Below, one piece after another: positions 17,052-25,432 of a stretch of DNA of 64,000 nt (positions within the stretch are counted from its first letter, which is position 1; each line of letters begins with the position of its first letter). The stretch is from CAZOOM01 sp964460795 (GTDB taxonomy: Bacteria > Omnitrophota > Omnitrophia > Omnitrophales > Aquincolibacteriaceae). The DNA is taken from contig CAYWRU010000006.1 of the NCBI GenBank assembly GCA_964460795.1, positions 20,806 to 84,805 on the forward strand, in the 5' to 3' direction. Below the pieces are notes generated by a model. That model searched no databases and was not told the DNA's origin. It was given only the letters and a program-made list of their open reading frames with translations. A program made the translations under genes and the position numbers.

Positions 17052-17661
17052 GCTGCAGGCTTCTTGCATTGGATATGCCGCTGGATTTATCAGTTTCATG
17101 CTGGGTTGGCAGATCAATCTAGTGGCTATTCACCGGGGAATTGATCGCGGGCGTGTGGCGGCCTTTGCGGTAGGCATGGGCGCGGCTTTTGCGGACATTG
17201 TTTTTCTTTTGGTCGGATTTGCGGGCCTCCATCCTTTTACCAATCATCCCGAGCTTTGGGTTCATCTCAAATGGGTCACGGTAACGACCCTGCTTTTAGT
17301 CGCGACGCGGACTTTTTTTAGAAAAAAGAAACGTGATCCGATGCAGAGCGGCAAGAAAAATCCTGCTAAAAATATGCTGCTTGGTTTTATTATCGTGATT
17401 TCTAATCCGCTTGTTTTCTTATTGTGGCTTGCAGTGTTATCATTTTTGGTTTCTCATTTTGCATCGGCCAGGATTCTCCAAAACCGGTGGATTTTTATGT
17501 CCAGCTTTGTGACGGGAGCGGCCGTTTGGTTTTTCTTTATTTGTTTTTGGGTGCTTTCCCATGCCCGAAAATGGAATGAAGAAAGACTTCATCTCCTCTC
17601 GCGGATCACAGCGGTGCTTATTGCGCTTGCAGCCCTAGCGCTTGTCTTCACGAAGATTTAA
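17041..17661 (+). CDS. LysE/RhtB-type exporter
   Basis: A 206-residue membrane protein with six hydrophobic segments. The pattern IGYAAGFISFMLGWQINLVA at the start, GMGAAFADIVFLLVGFAGL in the second third, and GFIIVISNPLVFLLWLAVLS (residues about 119-138, with the NP pair) follows the LysE/RhtB amino-acid exporter family. Starts 11 bases inside the end of pssA. It converges with the OsmC gene; only the two stop codons lie back to back at 17661/17662. Substrate unknown. Confidence 0.8.
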   Translation: MPAELQASCIGYAAGFISFMLGWQINLVAIHRGIDRGRVAAFAVGMGAAFADIVFLLVGFAGLHPFTNHPELWVHLKWVTVTTLLLVATRTFFRKKKRDPMQSGKKNPAKNMLLGFIIVISNPLVFLLWLAVLSFLVSHFASARILQNRWIFMSSFVTGAAVWFFFICFWVLSHARKWNEERLHLLSRITAVLIALAALALVFTKI

Positions 17662-18099
17662 TCAACTAGGGGTTCGGTTTGGGGCGGAATTCTCAGGATA
17701 AATAAACCGAACGGGTATTTCTACTTCGGATTTTAAACTGGCATGAACCGGACAGGTCATTGCGGTTCTCTCCAATAAAGTTTTCTCGGAATCGCTTAAT
17801 CCTGAAGGCATGTGAAGCACTACTTCCAGCTTTCCGATCCTCCGAGCTGGGGATTGAATCATCTCTTTGCTCACTCCAGCCGTGAGTCCTGCTAAATTAA
17901 TTTTTTTTCGCTCTGCCACTAAGGCCATCACCGTGATCATGCAAGCGCCGAGCGCTGCTCCGACAAGGTCTGTGGGGGAAAAGGATGCGCCTTGACCGCC
18001 ATTATCCAGCGGCGCATCAGTGGTGATAGATGTTCCCGATGGTCCATGCGTAACTTTGCAGTGCAGGCTGCCTTCGTATTGAATGCTCATATTGACCAT
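17662..18099 (-). CDS. OsmC-family peroxiredoxin
   Basis: A 145-residue protein with the two conserved OsmC/Ohr cysteines, in ALGACMITVMALVAER and in TAMTCPVHASLK. OsmC proteins reduce organic hydroperoxides. The frame is open to 18162, but ACGGAGG a few bases upstream of the ATG at 18099 and the family length decide for this start. It follows the GT-C-like gene by 13 bases on the same strand. Confidence 0.88.
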   Translation of the reverse strand: MVNMSIQYEGSLHCKVTHGPSGTSITTDAPLDNGGQGASFSPTDLVGAALGACMITVMALVAERKKINLAGLTAGVSKEMIQSPARRIGKLEVVLHMPSGLSDSEKTLLERTAMTCPVHASLKSEVEIPVRFIYPENSAPNRTPS

Positions 18100-18112
18100 A
18101 AGTACCTCCGTG

Positions 18113-19918
18113 TTATTGGATGATGTTCTTTTCGGATCCTTTGGATCGATCAATGAAAACATAGTTCAGAGTATCTGAGTGTTCAGCCTCATAGAAGAAA
18201 CCAGCTTCCTTGAGCCGGAGCTCAAAAGCCTCTGCGGCTTTTTTTTGCGTAAACAGGTAGGCGACTTTGGAAAGTTGATCCACATACTGGGTATATGCGG
18301 GATAACGATCCTGCGAATGGTAGGGAGCGATAATGATAGTTTCTTTTGTCAGGAAAGTCAGTAAATAGCTCAGCCAGTAATCGGCGTAACCTCCGCGAAT
18401 GTCTTTGCTCAAAAGTTTTTGCCGTAGCGCGGCGTAGTCGCTTTGAAGTGTTTTTTGAGACGGGATCATCTTCCCAAGGTTTTGCCACTGAAGGGAAGGC
18501 CATGCCATTAAACCCAAAAGCATGAATGTGCAGACTGCACCGCGGAATTTTTTCCAAGAGGCAGCTTCAAGAGCGATCAGCCAGGCTAGAGAAAAATAAA
18601 GAGGGGATAAATAGCGTGCAGACTCTAATTGGTTGAAGAGGCATACGGATAGAGCAAAGAAGAGATAGAGCAGAGACAAAATTCCCGGCGAAGACTCTAG
18701 AGGACGGAGTTTGAGAACCTCTAGAATTGAAGAACGATTCCTCCAAAAAGCTCGCAACAAAATCCCCATCCACAGAAGCCCATAGAAAAAACGTGCTCCA
18801 TCGCTGATCCTGAAATTGAATCCGCTACTTGATAAGCCGAGAATGGTTTCCCAAAAACTCTGGATGAGGACATAAGTGCCATGTGTTAAAAAATTCCGGG
18901 CGTAAATGATCCCTGATCCGTGGATCATTCGGTAGCCTCCGAGATCCAGAAGGGAATAGAAAATGGCCGGAGATGCTCCCAGGATGAGCCCGCCAATCAG
19001 CGGCCCATAGGTTTTAAAAGCTGACTGTAATCGTTTCCATTGGCCGAGTAGAAAAAAAAGCACAAACACTTCTCCGCACAAGGTCCAAAGCAGGGGCTTC
19101 ACTTTCTTCACCAAGAAGGGCGGATCGGGGAGATGCCAGGAAAGGTTGCCTAACGATAGCGATCCGGGGCCGAATAAAAAAGCCAAAATATTTTTTAAAA
19201 TAAAAAAAAGAATCCATAAATTGATAAAAATCCCCACCCATCTTAGGAGTGGCGGGAGCGCAAAATGCCTCAAGAAAAAAATGCGTCCCAAAGTGAGTTG
19301 AGGCCGCAGGGATTTCCAAAAGTCGCTTGTAAGCAGAAGATAAAAGCCAAGCGGCACGAGCATCAATAGAAGTAATGAATTGACCCAAAAACCCAATCCA
19401 GTAAAAAAACCAAGCAGAAAAAAATGCGTATTTGGATTTTTGTGGGTGAAGATCCGAAGCGCCAATCCTGTTACGAGAACGCCGAAGAAAAGAGTCTCTG
19501 GGTAGCCGCCTAAGGGCGTGACGCTCAGACGGGCAAGATCGAAAGAGCCTGCAGCGAGCCAGAGGTTAGCTAAAAAACTCTCTAAAAGCCCGACTGTTTT
19601 CTTCAGGAAGAAGAAATTGAGGGTGATGAAAAATATAAAAAATACGAGAGGCGCCATTTGGACTGCAATAGGGACAGACCCTATAAACTTGATAAACAAA
19701 GCTGCGACAAAGGCTTCCAGGGACCCCATGTAGCCTTGCCCATAATAGTAAATCATCCAGTGACCTTCTAAGATATGCCGGGCCATGAGTCCGATGACGG
19801 CATGATCGGAATTGAATAGTTCAAAGCCTCGTGAATGTAGCAAAAAGAGACGAATTCCCAAGGACAGAGAGAGGATGATTGCGAGAAGAAATAAAATGCG
19901 TGATTTGGAGGATAGCAT
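18113..19918 (-). CDS. GT-C-like polytopic membrane protein
   Basis: A 601-residue protein with about eleven hydrophobic segments. The first extracytoplasmic loop, after helix one, contains FELFNSDHAVIGLMARHILEG, with the acidic residue placement typical of GT-C (PMT/ArnT-like, GT39/83) lipid-linked sugar glycosyltransferases, and a soluble C-terminal region of about 120 residues. It probably moves a sugar from a polyprenyl-phosphate donor in the periplasm. The exact family is not resolved by eye. The downstream OsmC gene is probably co-transcribed. Confidence 0.65.
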   Translation of the reverse strand: MLSSKSRILFLLAIILSLSLGIRLFLLHSRGFELFNSDHAVIGLMARHILEGHWMIYYYGQGYMGSLEAFVAALFIKFIGSVPIAVQMAPLVFFIFFITLNFFFLKKTVGLLESFLANLWLAAGSFDLARLSVTPLGGYPETLFFGVLVTGLALRIFTHKNPNTHFFLLGFFTGLGFWVNSLLLLMLVPLGFYLLLTSDFWKSLRPQLTLGRIFFLRHFALPPLLRWVGIFINLWILFFILKNILAFLFGPGSLSLGNLSWHLPDPPFLVKKVKPLLWTLCGEVFVLFFLLGQWKRLQSAFKTYGPLIGGLILGASPAIFYSLLDLGGYRMIHGSGIIYARNFLTHGTYVLIQSFWETILGLSSSGFNFRISDGARFFYGLLWMGILLRAFWRNRSSILEVLKLRPLESSPGILSLLYLFFALSVCLFNQLESARYLSPLYFSLAWLIALEAASWKKFRGAVCTFMLLGLMAWPSLQWQNLGKMIPSQKTLQSDYAALRQKLLSKDIRGGYADYWLSYLLTFLTKETIIIAPYHSQDRYPAYTQYVDQLSKVAYLFTQKKAAEAFELRLKEAGFFYEAEHSDTLNYVFIDRSKGSEKNIIQ

Positions 19919-20010
19919 AGGGATTTAGTTTGAGAAAGTTTAAGGCCAATACAAGAATCTTCCAAGAAAAAATAATTGCAGGAGTTGTTTGCCCTTCGGG
20001 TTTTATTTGA

Positions 20011-20016
20011 TACAAT
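20011..20016 (+). promoter_or_regulatory. Predicted -10 box directly before typA
   Basis: TACAAT ends nine bases before the ATG at 20025; a poor TTGCCC -35 lies 16 bases upstream of it. There is no ribosome-binding site between box and start, so typA may be translated from a leaderless mRNA, as suggested for the hemerythrin-like gene. Confidence 0.45.
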
Positions 20017-20024
20017 GCCCGGCT

Positions 20025-21863
20025 ATGTCACTCACAAAACGACGTAAAGATATCCGGAACATTGCCATTGTCGCGCATGTCGATCATGGCAAGACTACCC
20101 TGGTCGATTCTCTCCTCAAACTGACGGACGCGTACAAGTTTGCCGAGGGTGAGACCACTATCATGGATTCGAATCCGCTTGAAAAAGAGCGGGGGATCAC
20201 CATCTTTTCCAAGAATGCTTCCTTCCGGTATAAGGACACAACCATCAATATCGTCGATACGCCTGGCCATGCCGACTTCGGCAGCGAAGTGGAGCGTATT
20301 TTGAAGATGGTGGACGGTGTGCTGCTTTTGGTGGATGCCATTGACGGTCCCATGCCCCAGACCAAGTTTGTGCTTAGAAAGTCCCTGGAACTGCATCTGA
20401 AGCCTATTGTGGTCATTAATAAGATTGACCGCCCGAACGCCAGGCCCCATGCAGTGGCTGATATGACCTTTGATCTTTTTTGTGAGCTGAATGCCTCGGA
20501 TGAACAGCTTGATTTCCCCATTGTTTATGCCTCGGGCCGCGATGGCTATGCCAAGATTGATATGGAAGATCCGGGGACTGACATGAAGCCGCTTCTGGAT
20601 ACCATTCTTCACCGAGTTCTTCCGCCGGTTGCAGATATTGATCTTTCTTTTCAAATGCTCGTGACCATGCTGGATTACGATTCCTTTGTAGGGCAGATTT
20701 CAACGGGACGAATTTTTCGAGGTACCGTGACGGTGGGAGATACGGTTTCCTGCGTGAAGCGGGACGGCAGTATTGAAAAAGGTCGCGTGACTAAAATTCT
20801 AAAATACCTAGGACTCAAGCGCGTTGCCGTGGATAAAGCTGAGGCTGGAGATATTGTTTCGATTGCAGGGATTGATAATGTGAAGGTAGGCGAAACGCTC
20901 GCCGCTCCTGATAATCCCGAGGCCCTGCCCTTGCTTAAAATCGATGAACCTACGATTTCCATGTATTTTTCTCATAATACCAGCCCCCTTTGTGGAAAAG
21001 ATGGCGGAAAATTTCTTACGTCCCGTCATATGCGGGAGCGCCTTGAGCATGAAGCCATGATCAATGTGGGATTTAAAATTGAAGAAGTCGAAGGCGGAGA
21101 CCGGTTCAAAGTTTCCGGACGCGGAGAACTTCATTTGGCGATTCTTATTGAGACTATGCGCCGGGAAGGATACGAGCTCGAGGTTTCGCCTCCAGAAGTG
21201 ATCTTTAAGGACATCAACGGCGAGAAATGTGAGCCCGTGGAGGAAGTGACGATTGAGGTCGATCCGGGTTATCAAGGCGTGGTTATGCAGGCCTTGGGAG
21301 CGCGAAAGGCCGAAGTCCGGAGCATGCAGACCAGTCTGGTGGGGACTATGCGTATGGAATTTTTAATTGCCTCGCGCGCTCTCATCGGATTTCGAAGCGA
21401 ATTTTTGATGATGACTCGCGGGACCGGTATGATGTATCAGAATTTTTATGAGTATCAGCCGTTTAAGGGAGAAATGCCCAAGCGTGATAGCGGTGTCTTG
21501 ATTTCTCAGAATGATGGCACCGCGGTGGCTTATGCACTTTGGGGGCTGCAAGAGCGCGGCGAAATTTTTGTAAAACACGGCGATGTCATTTATACCGGAA
21601 TGATTGTGGGAGTAAACAATAAAGGCCATGATCTTGTCGTCAATGCCAACCGGGAAAAGAAATTATCCAATATGCGTTCCTCGGGTTCGGATGAAGCGAT
21701 TCAGCTGGTGCCGCCGAGAGAAATGACGCTTGAATTTGCACTCGATTTTATTGAACCGGATGAGCTGGTTGAAATCACGCCCAAGAATATCCGCCTTCGT
21801 AAGATGATCCTGGATGAAAATGAGCGTAAACGCAGCGCTCTGGGACGCACCCGCGCTTTTTGA
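20025..21863 (+). CDS. typA: Translational GTPase TypA/BipA
   Basis: A 612-residue ribosome-associated GTPase. N-terminal G-domain with P-loop AHVDHGKTTLVDSLL (residues about 16-30), switch regions ERGITIF and DTPGHADFG, and NKIDRP. Domain 2 (about 205-300), EF-G-like domains III and V, and the TypA-specific C-terminal domain (SGSDEAIQLVPPREMTLE) follow. It acts in ribosome assembly and stress or cold adaptation. I start at 20025 because the family begins just before the RNIAIVAHVDHGKT block; the extra 12 codons from the TTG at 19989 cover the predicted promoter. Confidence 0.97.
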   Translation: MSLTKRRKDIRNIAIVAHVDHGKTTLVDSLLKLTDAYKFAEGETTIMDSNPLEKERGITIFSKNASFRYKDTTINIVDTPGHADFGSEVERILKMVDGVLLLVDAIDGPMPQTKFVLRKSLELHLKPIVVINKIDRPNARPHAVADMTFDLFCELNASDEQLDFPIVYASGRDGYAKIDMEDPGTDMKPLLDTILHRVLPPVADIDLSFQMLVTMLDYDSFVGQISTGRIFRGTVTVGDTVSCVKRDGSIEKGRVTKILKYLGLKRVAVDKAEAGDIVSIAGIDNVKVGETLAAPDNPEALPLLKIDEPTISMYFSHNTSPLCGKDGGKFLTSRHMRERLEHEAMINVGFKIEEVEGGDRFKVSGRGELHLAILIETMRREGYELEVSPPEVIFKDINGEKCEPVEEVTIEVDPGYQGVVMQALGARKAEVRSMQTSLVGTMRMEFLIASRALIGFRSEFLMMTRGTGMMYQNFYEYQPFKGEMPKRDSGVLISQNDGTAVAYALWGLQERGEIFVKHGDVIYTGMIVGVNNKGHDLVVNANREKKLSNMRSSGSDEAIQLVPPREMTLEFALDFIEPDELVEITPKNIRLRKMILDENERKRSALGRTRAF

Positions 21864-21869
21864 GGTCTT

Positions 21870-22145
21870 ATGGAAATCTGGCAGAAAATTGGGGCACTTG
21901 CCGCATTTCTCCTTCCTCTCTTTAATATTCCCATGATTGTCCGAATTCTTCGACGGCGATCTTCCTCAGATTATAGTTTGGTGTGGGCGATCGGCGTCTG
22001 GACTTGCTGCGCCCTCATGGCTCCGGCTGGATTCGCCTCCTCCGATATGGCCTATAAACTCCTCAATATTATGAATATGATCTTCTTTACGGCCGCTGCA
22101 CTTTGCGTGATCTGGTTTTATAAATCAAAACCGCGAGAAGATTGA
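21870..22145 (+). CDS. Small PQ-loop / SemiSWEET-like membrane protein
   Basis: A 91-residue protein with three membrane helices. LFNIPMIVRILRRRSSSDYSL fits the first-helix and loop pattern of PQ-loop proteins (proline in the helix, basic loop, S-S-x-x-S). The size suits a homodimeric SemiSWEET-type transporter. It begins six bases after typA and its end overlaps the leading bases of the VanY frame. Family call is moderate, substrate unknown. Confidence 0.6.
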   Translation: MEIWQKIGALAAFLLPLFNIPMIVRILRRRSSSDYSLVWAIGVWTCCALMAPAGFASSDMAYKLLNIMNMIFFTAAALCVIWFYKSKPRED

Positions 22146-22147
22146 CC

Positions 22148-22945
22148 ATGCGATTTTTTGGATTTCTATTAGCCGGGCTACTGTTATTCCCTGCTGCTTC
22201 CCGCGCAGAACTCAACCTGAAACGCCTTCCGGATCAGGATATCAAGATGGTGCAGACCCTTTTGACAAAATTAATCCCTATGATTCAGGATCGGGAAAAG
22301 AAGAAAAACTTGGCGACCTTATCCTTCAAAGAGTTAGAAGCGCCGCTTGCTAAAAATGAACGCCAATTTATTCGTCAGTTTCTCAAGGTGGATCCCAAAA
22401 AGCATGGGATCAAAACCACGTGGAGAGGGTACGCGGAAGGGACAAAGGATTTGGTGGTTGTCGATGATCAGAAAATCACGAAAGATGGAAAAGTGCAGTG
22501 GATCACGCCTCAGTTTGTTCCAAAAAATGTTTATGCCGCTTATCAGTCCATGATGAAGGCCATGGAAAAAGATTTAGGGACAAAACTTCGGATTGAATCT
22601 GCTTACCGGTCCTCGGCTTATCAGCTTTATTTATTTCTTCATTATCTGCAAAATCATGATTATTCCATATTTGAAACCGCAAAATGGAACGCATTTCCCG
22701 GGTATAGCGAGCACGGAGATCCCAAGCATCAAGCCCTCGATTTTATGAATGAAAAAGGAATTAACGGAGAGGATAACCCGGAAGAGTTTGCAGTTCTGCC
22801 TGAATATAAATGGCTTTTAAAAAATGCCCGTCGATTTGGTTTTGTGCTTTCCTACCCTAAGAGTTCGGATGTCGGGATTGCCTATGAACCTTGGCACTGG
22901 CGCTATGAGGGGGATGCTGCTAAATCCAAAGTATCTCGTAGCTGA
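22148..22945 (+). CDS. VanY-type D-alanyl-D-alanine carboxypeptidase
   Basis: A 265-residue exported protein: signal peptide (hydrophobic core ending AASRA), then a VanY peptidase domain in the C-terminal half. Zinc-site motifs: ESAYRSSAYQ, SEHGDPKHQALDF (the SEH...D pair is spaced slightly wider than usual) and YEPWHWRYEG. It would trim D-Ala from peptidoglycan stem peptides in the periplasm. I use the ATG at 22148 rather than the TTG at 22142. It converges with the membrane-protein gene at 22957. Confidence 0.85.
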   Translation: MRFFGFLLAGLLLFPAASRAELNLKRLPDQDIKMVQTLLTKLIPMIQDREKKKNLATLSFKELEAPLAKNERQFIRQFLKVDPKKHGIKTTWRGYAEGTKDLVVVDDQKITKDGKVQWITPQFVPKNVYAAYQSMMKAMEKDLGTKLRIESAYRSSAYQLYLFLHYLQNHDYSIFETAKWNAFPGYSEHGDPKHQALDFMNEKGINGEDNPEEFAVLPEYKWLLKNARRFGFVLSYPKSSDVGIAYEPWHWRYEGDAAKSKVSRS

Positions 22946-22956
22946 TTGGCGTTGAA

Positions 22957-23400
22957 TTACGAAATTTCTTCGTCATCCTTAAAGCAATCTTCCACGGACG
23001 ATCGTTTAAATATGATCAGCGCAATCGCGGAGCAAATGACGCCTTGCAGCGTTCCCATGCCGGAGGGAATAGATGCTAGATGCATGTGGCCGAGAATGTA
23101 AAAGAAGGACTCGGCGAACAGCTCAAGAAGAAGTGTAAAAATAAAAATTCGGTAACCCCATTTTTTTTCAAGAAGCATTCCAATCCCTCCGAACAACCGG
23201 ATGAAAAGTCCGAACTGTTCAAAAAACACCTCAAATCGAAAAAAAGGGGAGTCGCTTTTCAGATAACCAAAAGCATCTTGAAGGATCAGTGGCTGCGCCA
23301 AGGCTTTGAAATAAGGTTCAAAAGCGAGGTAGGCTCTAAATAAACTGGCTCCTAGCATGATGACAATAAAAAAACTGAGCCACCACGGAGTTCTATTCAT
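22957..23400 (-). CDS. Unrecognised four-helix membrane protein
   Basis: A 147-residue protein with about four hydrophobic segments (residues 8-28, 55-75, 85-105, 115-135) and an acidic tail ending DDEEIS. I do not recognise the family. Its ATG overlaps the TGA of the upstream GspC/PilP-like gene (ATGA at 23400-23397), so the two are translationally coupled. Confidence 0.6.
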   Translation of the reverse strand: MNRTPWWLSFFIVIMLGASLFRAYLAFEPYFKALAQPLILQDAFGYLKSDSPFFRFEVFFEQFGLFIRLFGGIGMLLEKKWGYRIFIFTLLLELFAESFFYILGHMHLASIPSGMGTLQGVICSAIALIIFKRSSVEDCFKDDEEIS

Positions 23401-23939
23401 ATGGGGGCTCCAGGTCTTTTCGTGGACGATGCGGGAGACTGAGAAAGTTTTTTTAATCCTTCAATGGTGAGCGAATATTTTTCGTTCTCTTTACTGAGAA
23501 TCACTCGGTTTGAATCAATCTGGATTACGGTATAGCCTGCAACTGTTTGTCCTACGCCAAAGATATCATCATTGATAATGGCTTGAGATCCTCCTCCGGC
23601 TCCGGCAATAATGCCGCTTAACTTGAGGCTTGCCAAAAGCGAAGCCGCTTGAGTCAATGGTTTTGAAGCGGAGACCTCTCCTTCGGATTGTTTTTTAAGG
23701 TGAAAGCCTTTGAATATTTTTGATATGGTTTTTTGAAAGGATGACGGCGGTGTATTCGACGCATGAACAATCGGTCTTTGGTTACGGGCCATTCGTTCAA
23801 TGGCATCGGTGAAAATCTTGGGGACCCAGCGGGGTAAATGATGCCAAGCATAAAGTGAGCTTGGGAGTGTTAAAACCGCAAAAAGAAGGCTTAATCCTAC
23901 GAACAAAGCTTCAATCTTGTATTTAAATGTCTTGGGCAT
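23397..23939 (-). CDS. GspC/PilP-like inner-membrane protein
   Basis: A 180-residue protein: a cytoplasmic start, one hydrophobic anchor (residues about 12-30), a linker, then LKLSGIIAGAGGGSQAIIND, FGVGQTVAGYTVIQIDSNRV and LSKENEKYSLTI (residues about 103-160). This beta pattern is the homology-region fold of type II secretion GspC and pilus PilP proteins, which links the inner-membrane platform to the secretin. No other secretion genes are nearby, so it is an orphan component here. Assignment by pattern only. Confidence 0.55.
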   Translation of the reverse strand: MPKTFKYKIEALFVGLSLLFAVLTLPSSLYAWHHLPRWVPKIFTDAIERMARNQRPIVHASNTPPSSFQKTISKIFKGFHLKKQSEGEVSASKPLTQAASLLASLKLSGIIAGAGGGSQAIINDDIFGVGQTVAGYTVIQIDSNRVILSKENEKYSLTIEGLKKLSQSPASSTKRPGAPI

Positions 23940-24002
23940 GTATGATGTCTCGAGAAAATTAACGTCGAAAAGTTAAAATCCTTGAGGGGCCGGGGAGGAT
24001 TC

Positions 24003-24404
24003 ATGAATCTCTTTCGAATACTCATTAGGCTATTTTTTGTCGGAATTGTTCTGGCAGGGCTTTTCTGGGCTTCGCAAAGTTTGGATAAACTAGGCGGCTG
24101 GGAAGAGAAAGTTCGCGCTTGGACAGCTCATCCGGGAGATCCCTCGGGCATGACCTATTCGGGGCCTGTTAGCTCTCTCGGTGTTGGATATCAAAGTGCA
24201 GGAACCGACGCGATGGGTGATTCAGAGACAAAACATTCCGTGGGATTTCAAAAATTCTTAAAATCAGAAATGCCGACCTTGGGAGAAGCCGCGACGATTC
24301 GTCCGGAAGAAGCTGCCCGGATGGCGGCGATCGCAAAGCAAAAATCTTTGGCTCAAAAAGCCCGGATTGAAGAAGAAATTCAGAAAATGGAATCCGGGAC
24401 ATGA
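24003..24404 (+). CDS. Unrecognised single-pass membrane protein
   Basis: A 133-residue protein started at the ATG at 24003 because GGGGAGGA lies directly upstream. One N-terminal membrane helix (residues about 5-22), then a Gly/Ser-rich region and a charged, helical, lysine/glutamate-rich end (ARIEEEIQKMESG). No family recognised. It is divergent from the GspC/PilP-like gene, sharing a 63-base intergenic region. Confidence 0.55.
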   Translation: MNLFRILIRLFFVGIVLAGLFWASQSLDKLGGWEEKVRAWTAHPGDPSGMTYSGPVSSLGVGYQSAGTDAMGDSETKHSVGFQKFLKSEMPTLGEAATIRPEEAARMAAIAKQKSLAQKARIEEEIQKMESGT

Positions 24405-24450
24405 AATTCCGAAATTTCTTCATTTTGAGAATACAAATTCAAAATACTCA

Positions 24451-24479
24451 TTGACAGCTTTTGAGAAAATAGGTACAGT
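24451..24479 (+). promoter_or_regulatory. Sigma70-type promoter and long leader of the RRM gene
   Basis: TTGACA (24451-24456), a 17-base spacer and TACAGT (24474-24479) make a near-consensus promoter. Transcription would start near 24486, leaving a leader of about 110 bases before the ATG at 24595. The leader holds two similar motifs, TTCGTGTTCGTCCG and TTCGTGACCGTCCG, about 55 bases apart, and an AAGGAG at the end. The layout recalls cold-shock leaders. Confidence 0.7.
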
Positions 24480-24594
24480 TTCGAGCTTGGAAAAGCCGTT
24501 CGTGTTCGTCCGCCTAGCCGCTTCTTAGTTTGCGAGAAAGCCGAGTTAGTGTTCGTGACCGTCCGATGGCTTAAAATCAAACTAAGGAGAACGT

Positions 24595-24909
24595 ATGAAC
24601 AAGAAACTATATGTCGGTAACCTTAATTTCAAGGTCACGGAAGATGATCTCCGTGAGCTCTTCGGCGCTTATGGCGAAGTGGCTCAGGTGACTCTCGTTC
24701 GCGATAATGCGACGGGCCGTGCTCGTGGATTTGGGTTTGTCGAAATGAACGCCCCTGAAGATGCGCAGAAGGCCTTGGATGCTTTGAAGAACCAGGTTTT
24801 TCAAGAGCGCAATCTGATGATTGATTGGGCCCGTCCGATGGAAAAGCGCGAAGGCGGATTCCGTTCGGAGCGTGATTTTGGCAATAGAAAGTCTTTCCGC
24901 CGCTACTAA
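24595..24909 (+). CDS. RNA-binding protein with one RRM
   Basis: A 104-residue protein with a single RNA-recognition motif: RNP2 is LYVGNL (residues 4-9) and RNP1 is ARGFGFVEM (residues about 43-51). A basic, Arg/Phe-rich tail (RSERDFGNRKSFRRY) follows. This is the cyanobacterial-type RRM small protein class, often cold-induced. Strong SD AAGGAG upstream. Its own promoter and long leader, plus a 3' hairpin and terminator, make it monocistronic. Confidence 0.93.
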   Translation: MNKKLYVGNLNFKVTEDDLRELFGAYGEVAQVTLVRDNATGRARGFGFVEMNAPEDAQKALDALKNQVFQERNLMIDWARPMEKREGGFRSERDFGNRKSFRRY

Positions 24910-24961
24910 TACTTCGACTCTATTCATTTTTATGGGTAGGCTCAGTATTGTGGTGAGCGAA

Positions 24962-24982
24962 TCCGCCATTATTTATGGCGGA
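24962..24982 (+). other. Stem-loop in the 3' region of the RRM gene
   Basis: TCCGCCAT (24962-24969) pairs with ATGGCGGA (24975-24982) around a five-base loop. No T-run follows, so it is more likely an mRNA 3' stabiliser or binding site than a terminator. Confidence 0.5.
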
Positions 24983-25020
24983 GAGTCGAACCACTAATTG
25001 GCTGTCGATTGATTTGAAAC

Positions 25021-25066
25021 GGAGCGCTGATGCTTTTTTCAAAAGGGTGTCAGCGCTCCTTTTTTT
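25021..25066 (+). terminator. Intrinsic terminator after the RRM gene
   Basis: GGAGCGCTGA (25021-25030) pairs perfectly with TCAGCGCTCC (25050-25059) and is followed by seven T residues. It lies 10 bases before the DUF486 start. Confidence 0.9.
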
Positions 25067-25075
25067 GATTGGATT

Positions 25076-25405
25076 ATGTTAACGGTACTTCTCTTAATTA
25101 TATCGAATGTTTTCATGACTTTTGCCTGGTATGGGCATTTGCGTTTTAAGCACGTCAGCCTCTGGAAAGTCATTCTGATCAGCTGGCTGATCGCTTTTAT
25201 CGAATACATCTTCATGGTGCCTGCCAACCGATGGGGATCCTCCCAGTTCAATACGGCTCAGCTCAAAACCATCCAGGAAGCCATTACCCTTGTGGTGTTC
25301 TGTTTTTTCTCTGTGTTCTACCTCAAGGAAGGGTTAAAATGGAATTACTTGGTGGGTTTTTTCTTTATGATCTTGGCTGTTCTTTTTATTTTTAAGAAAG
25401 TCTAA
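25076..25405 (+). CDS. DUF486-family small DMT-like membrane protein
   Basis: A 109-residue protein with four membrane helices. FMTFAWYGHLRF, WLIAFIEYIFMVPANRWGS and QEAITLVVFCFFSVFYLKE are the hallmark blocks of DUF486, a family related to the drug/metabolite transporter fold with no known substrate. The ATG lies 10 bases downstream of the preceding terminator. Confidence 0.88.
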   Translation: MLTVLLLIISNVFMTFAWYGHLRFKHVSLWKVILISWLIAFIEYIFMVPANRWGSSQFNTAQLKTIQEAITLVVFCFFSVFYLKEGLKWNYLVGFFFMILAVLFIFKKV

Positions 25406-25432
25406 ATCTTCGTTCTCACAAAGGAGTCGACC

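Noticed and set aside
19668..19684. ATAGGG-ACAGA-CCCTAT palindrome inside the GT-C-like gene, resembling REP motifs
   Set aside because: It encodes natural-looking residues (IGSVPI) in a helix region, so coincidence is more likely than insertion.
20028..20654. 208-codon open frame on the minus strand inside typA
   Set aside because: It is antisense to a highly conserved GTPase domain, has no recognisable motif and no ribosome-binding site.
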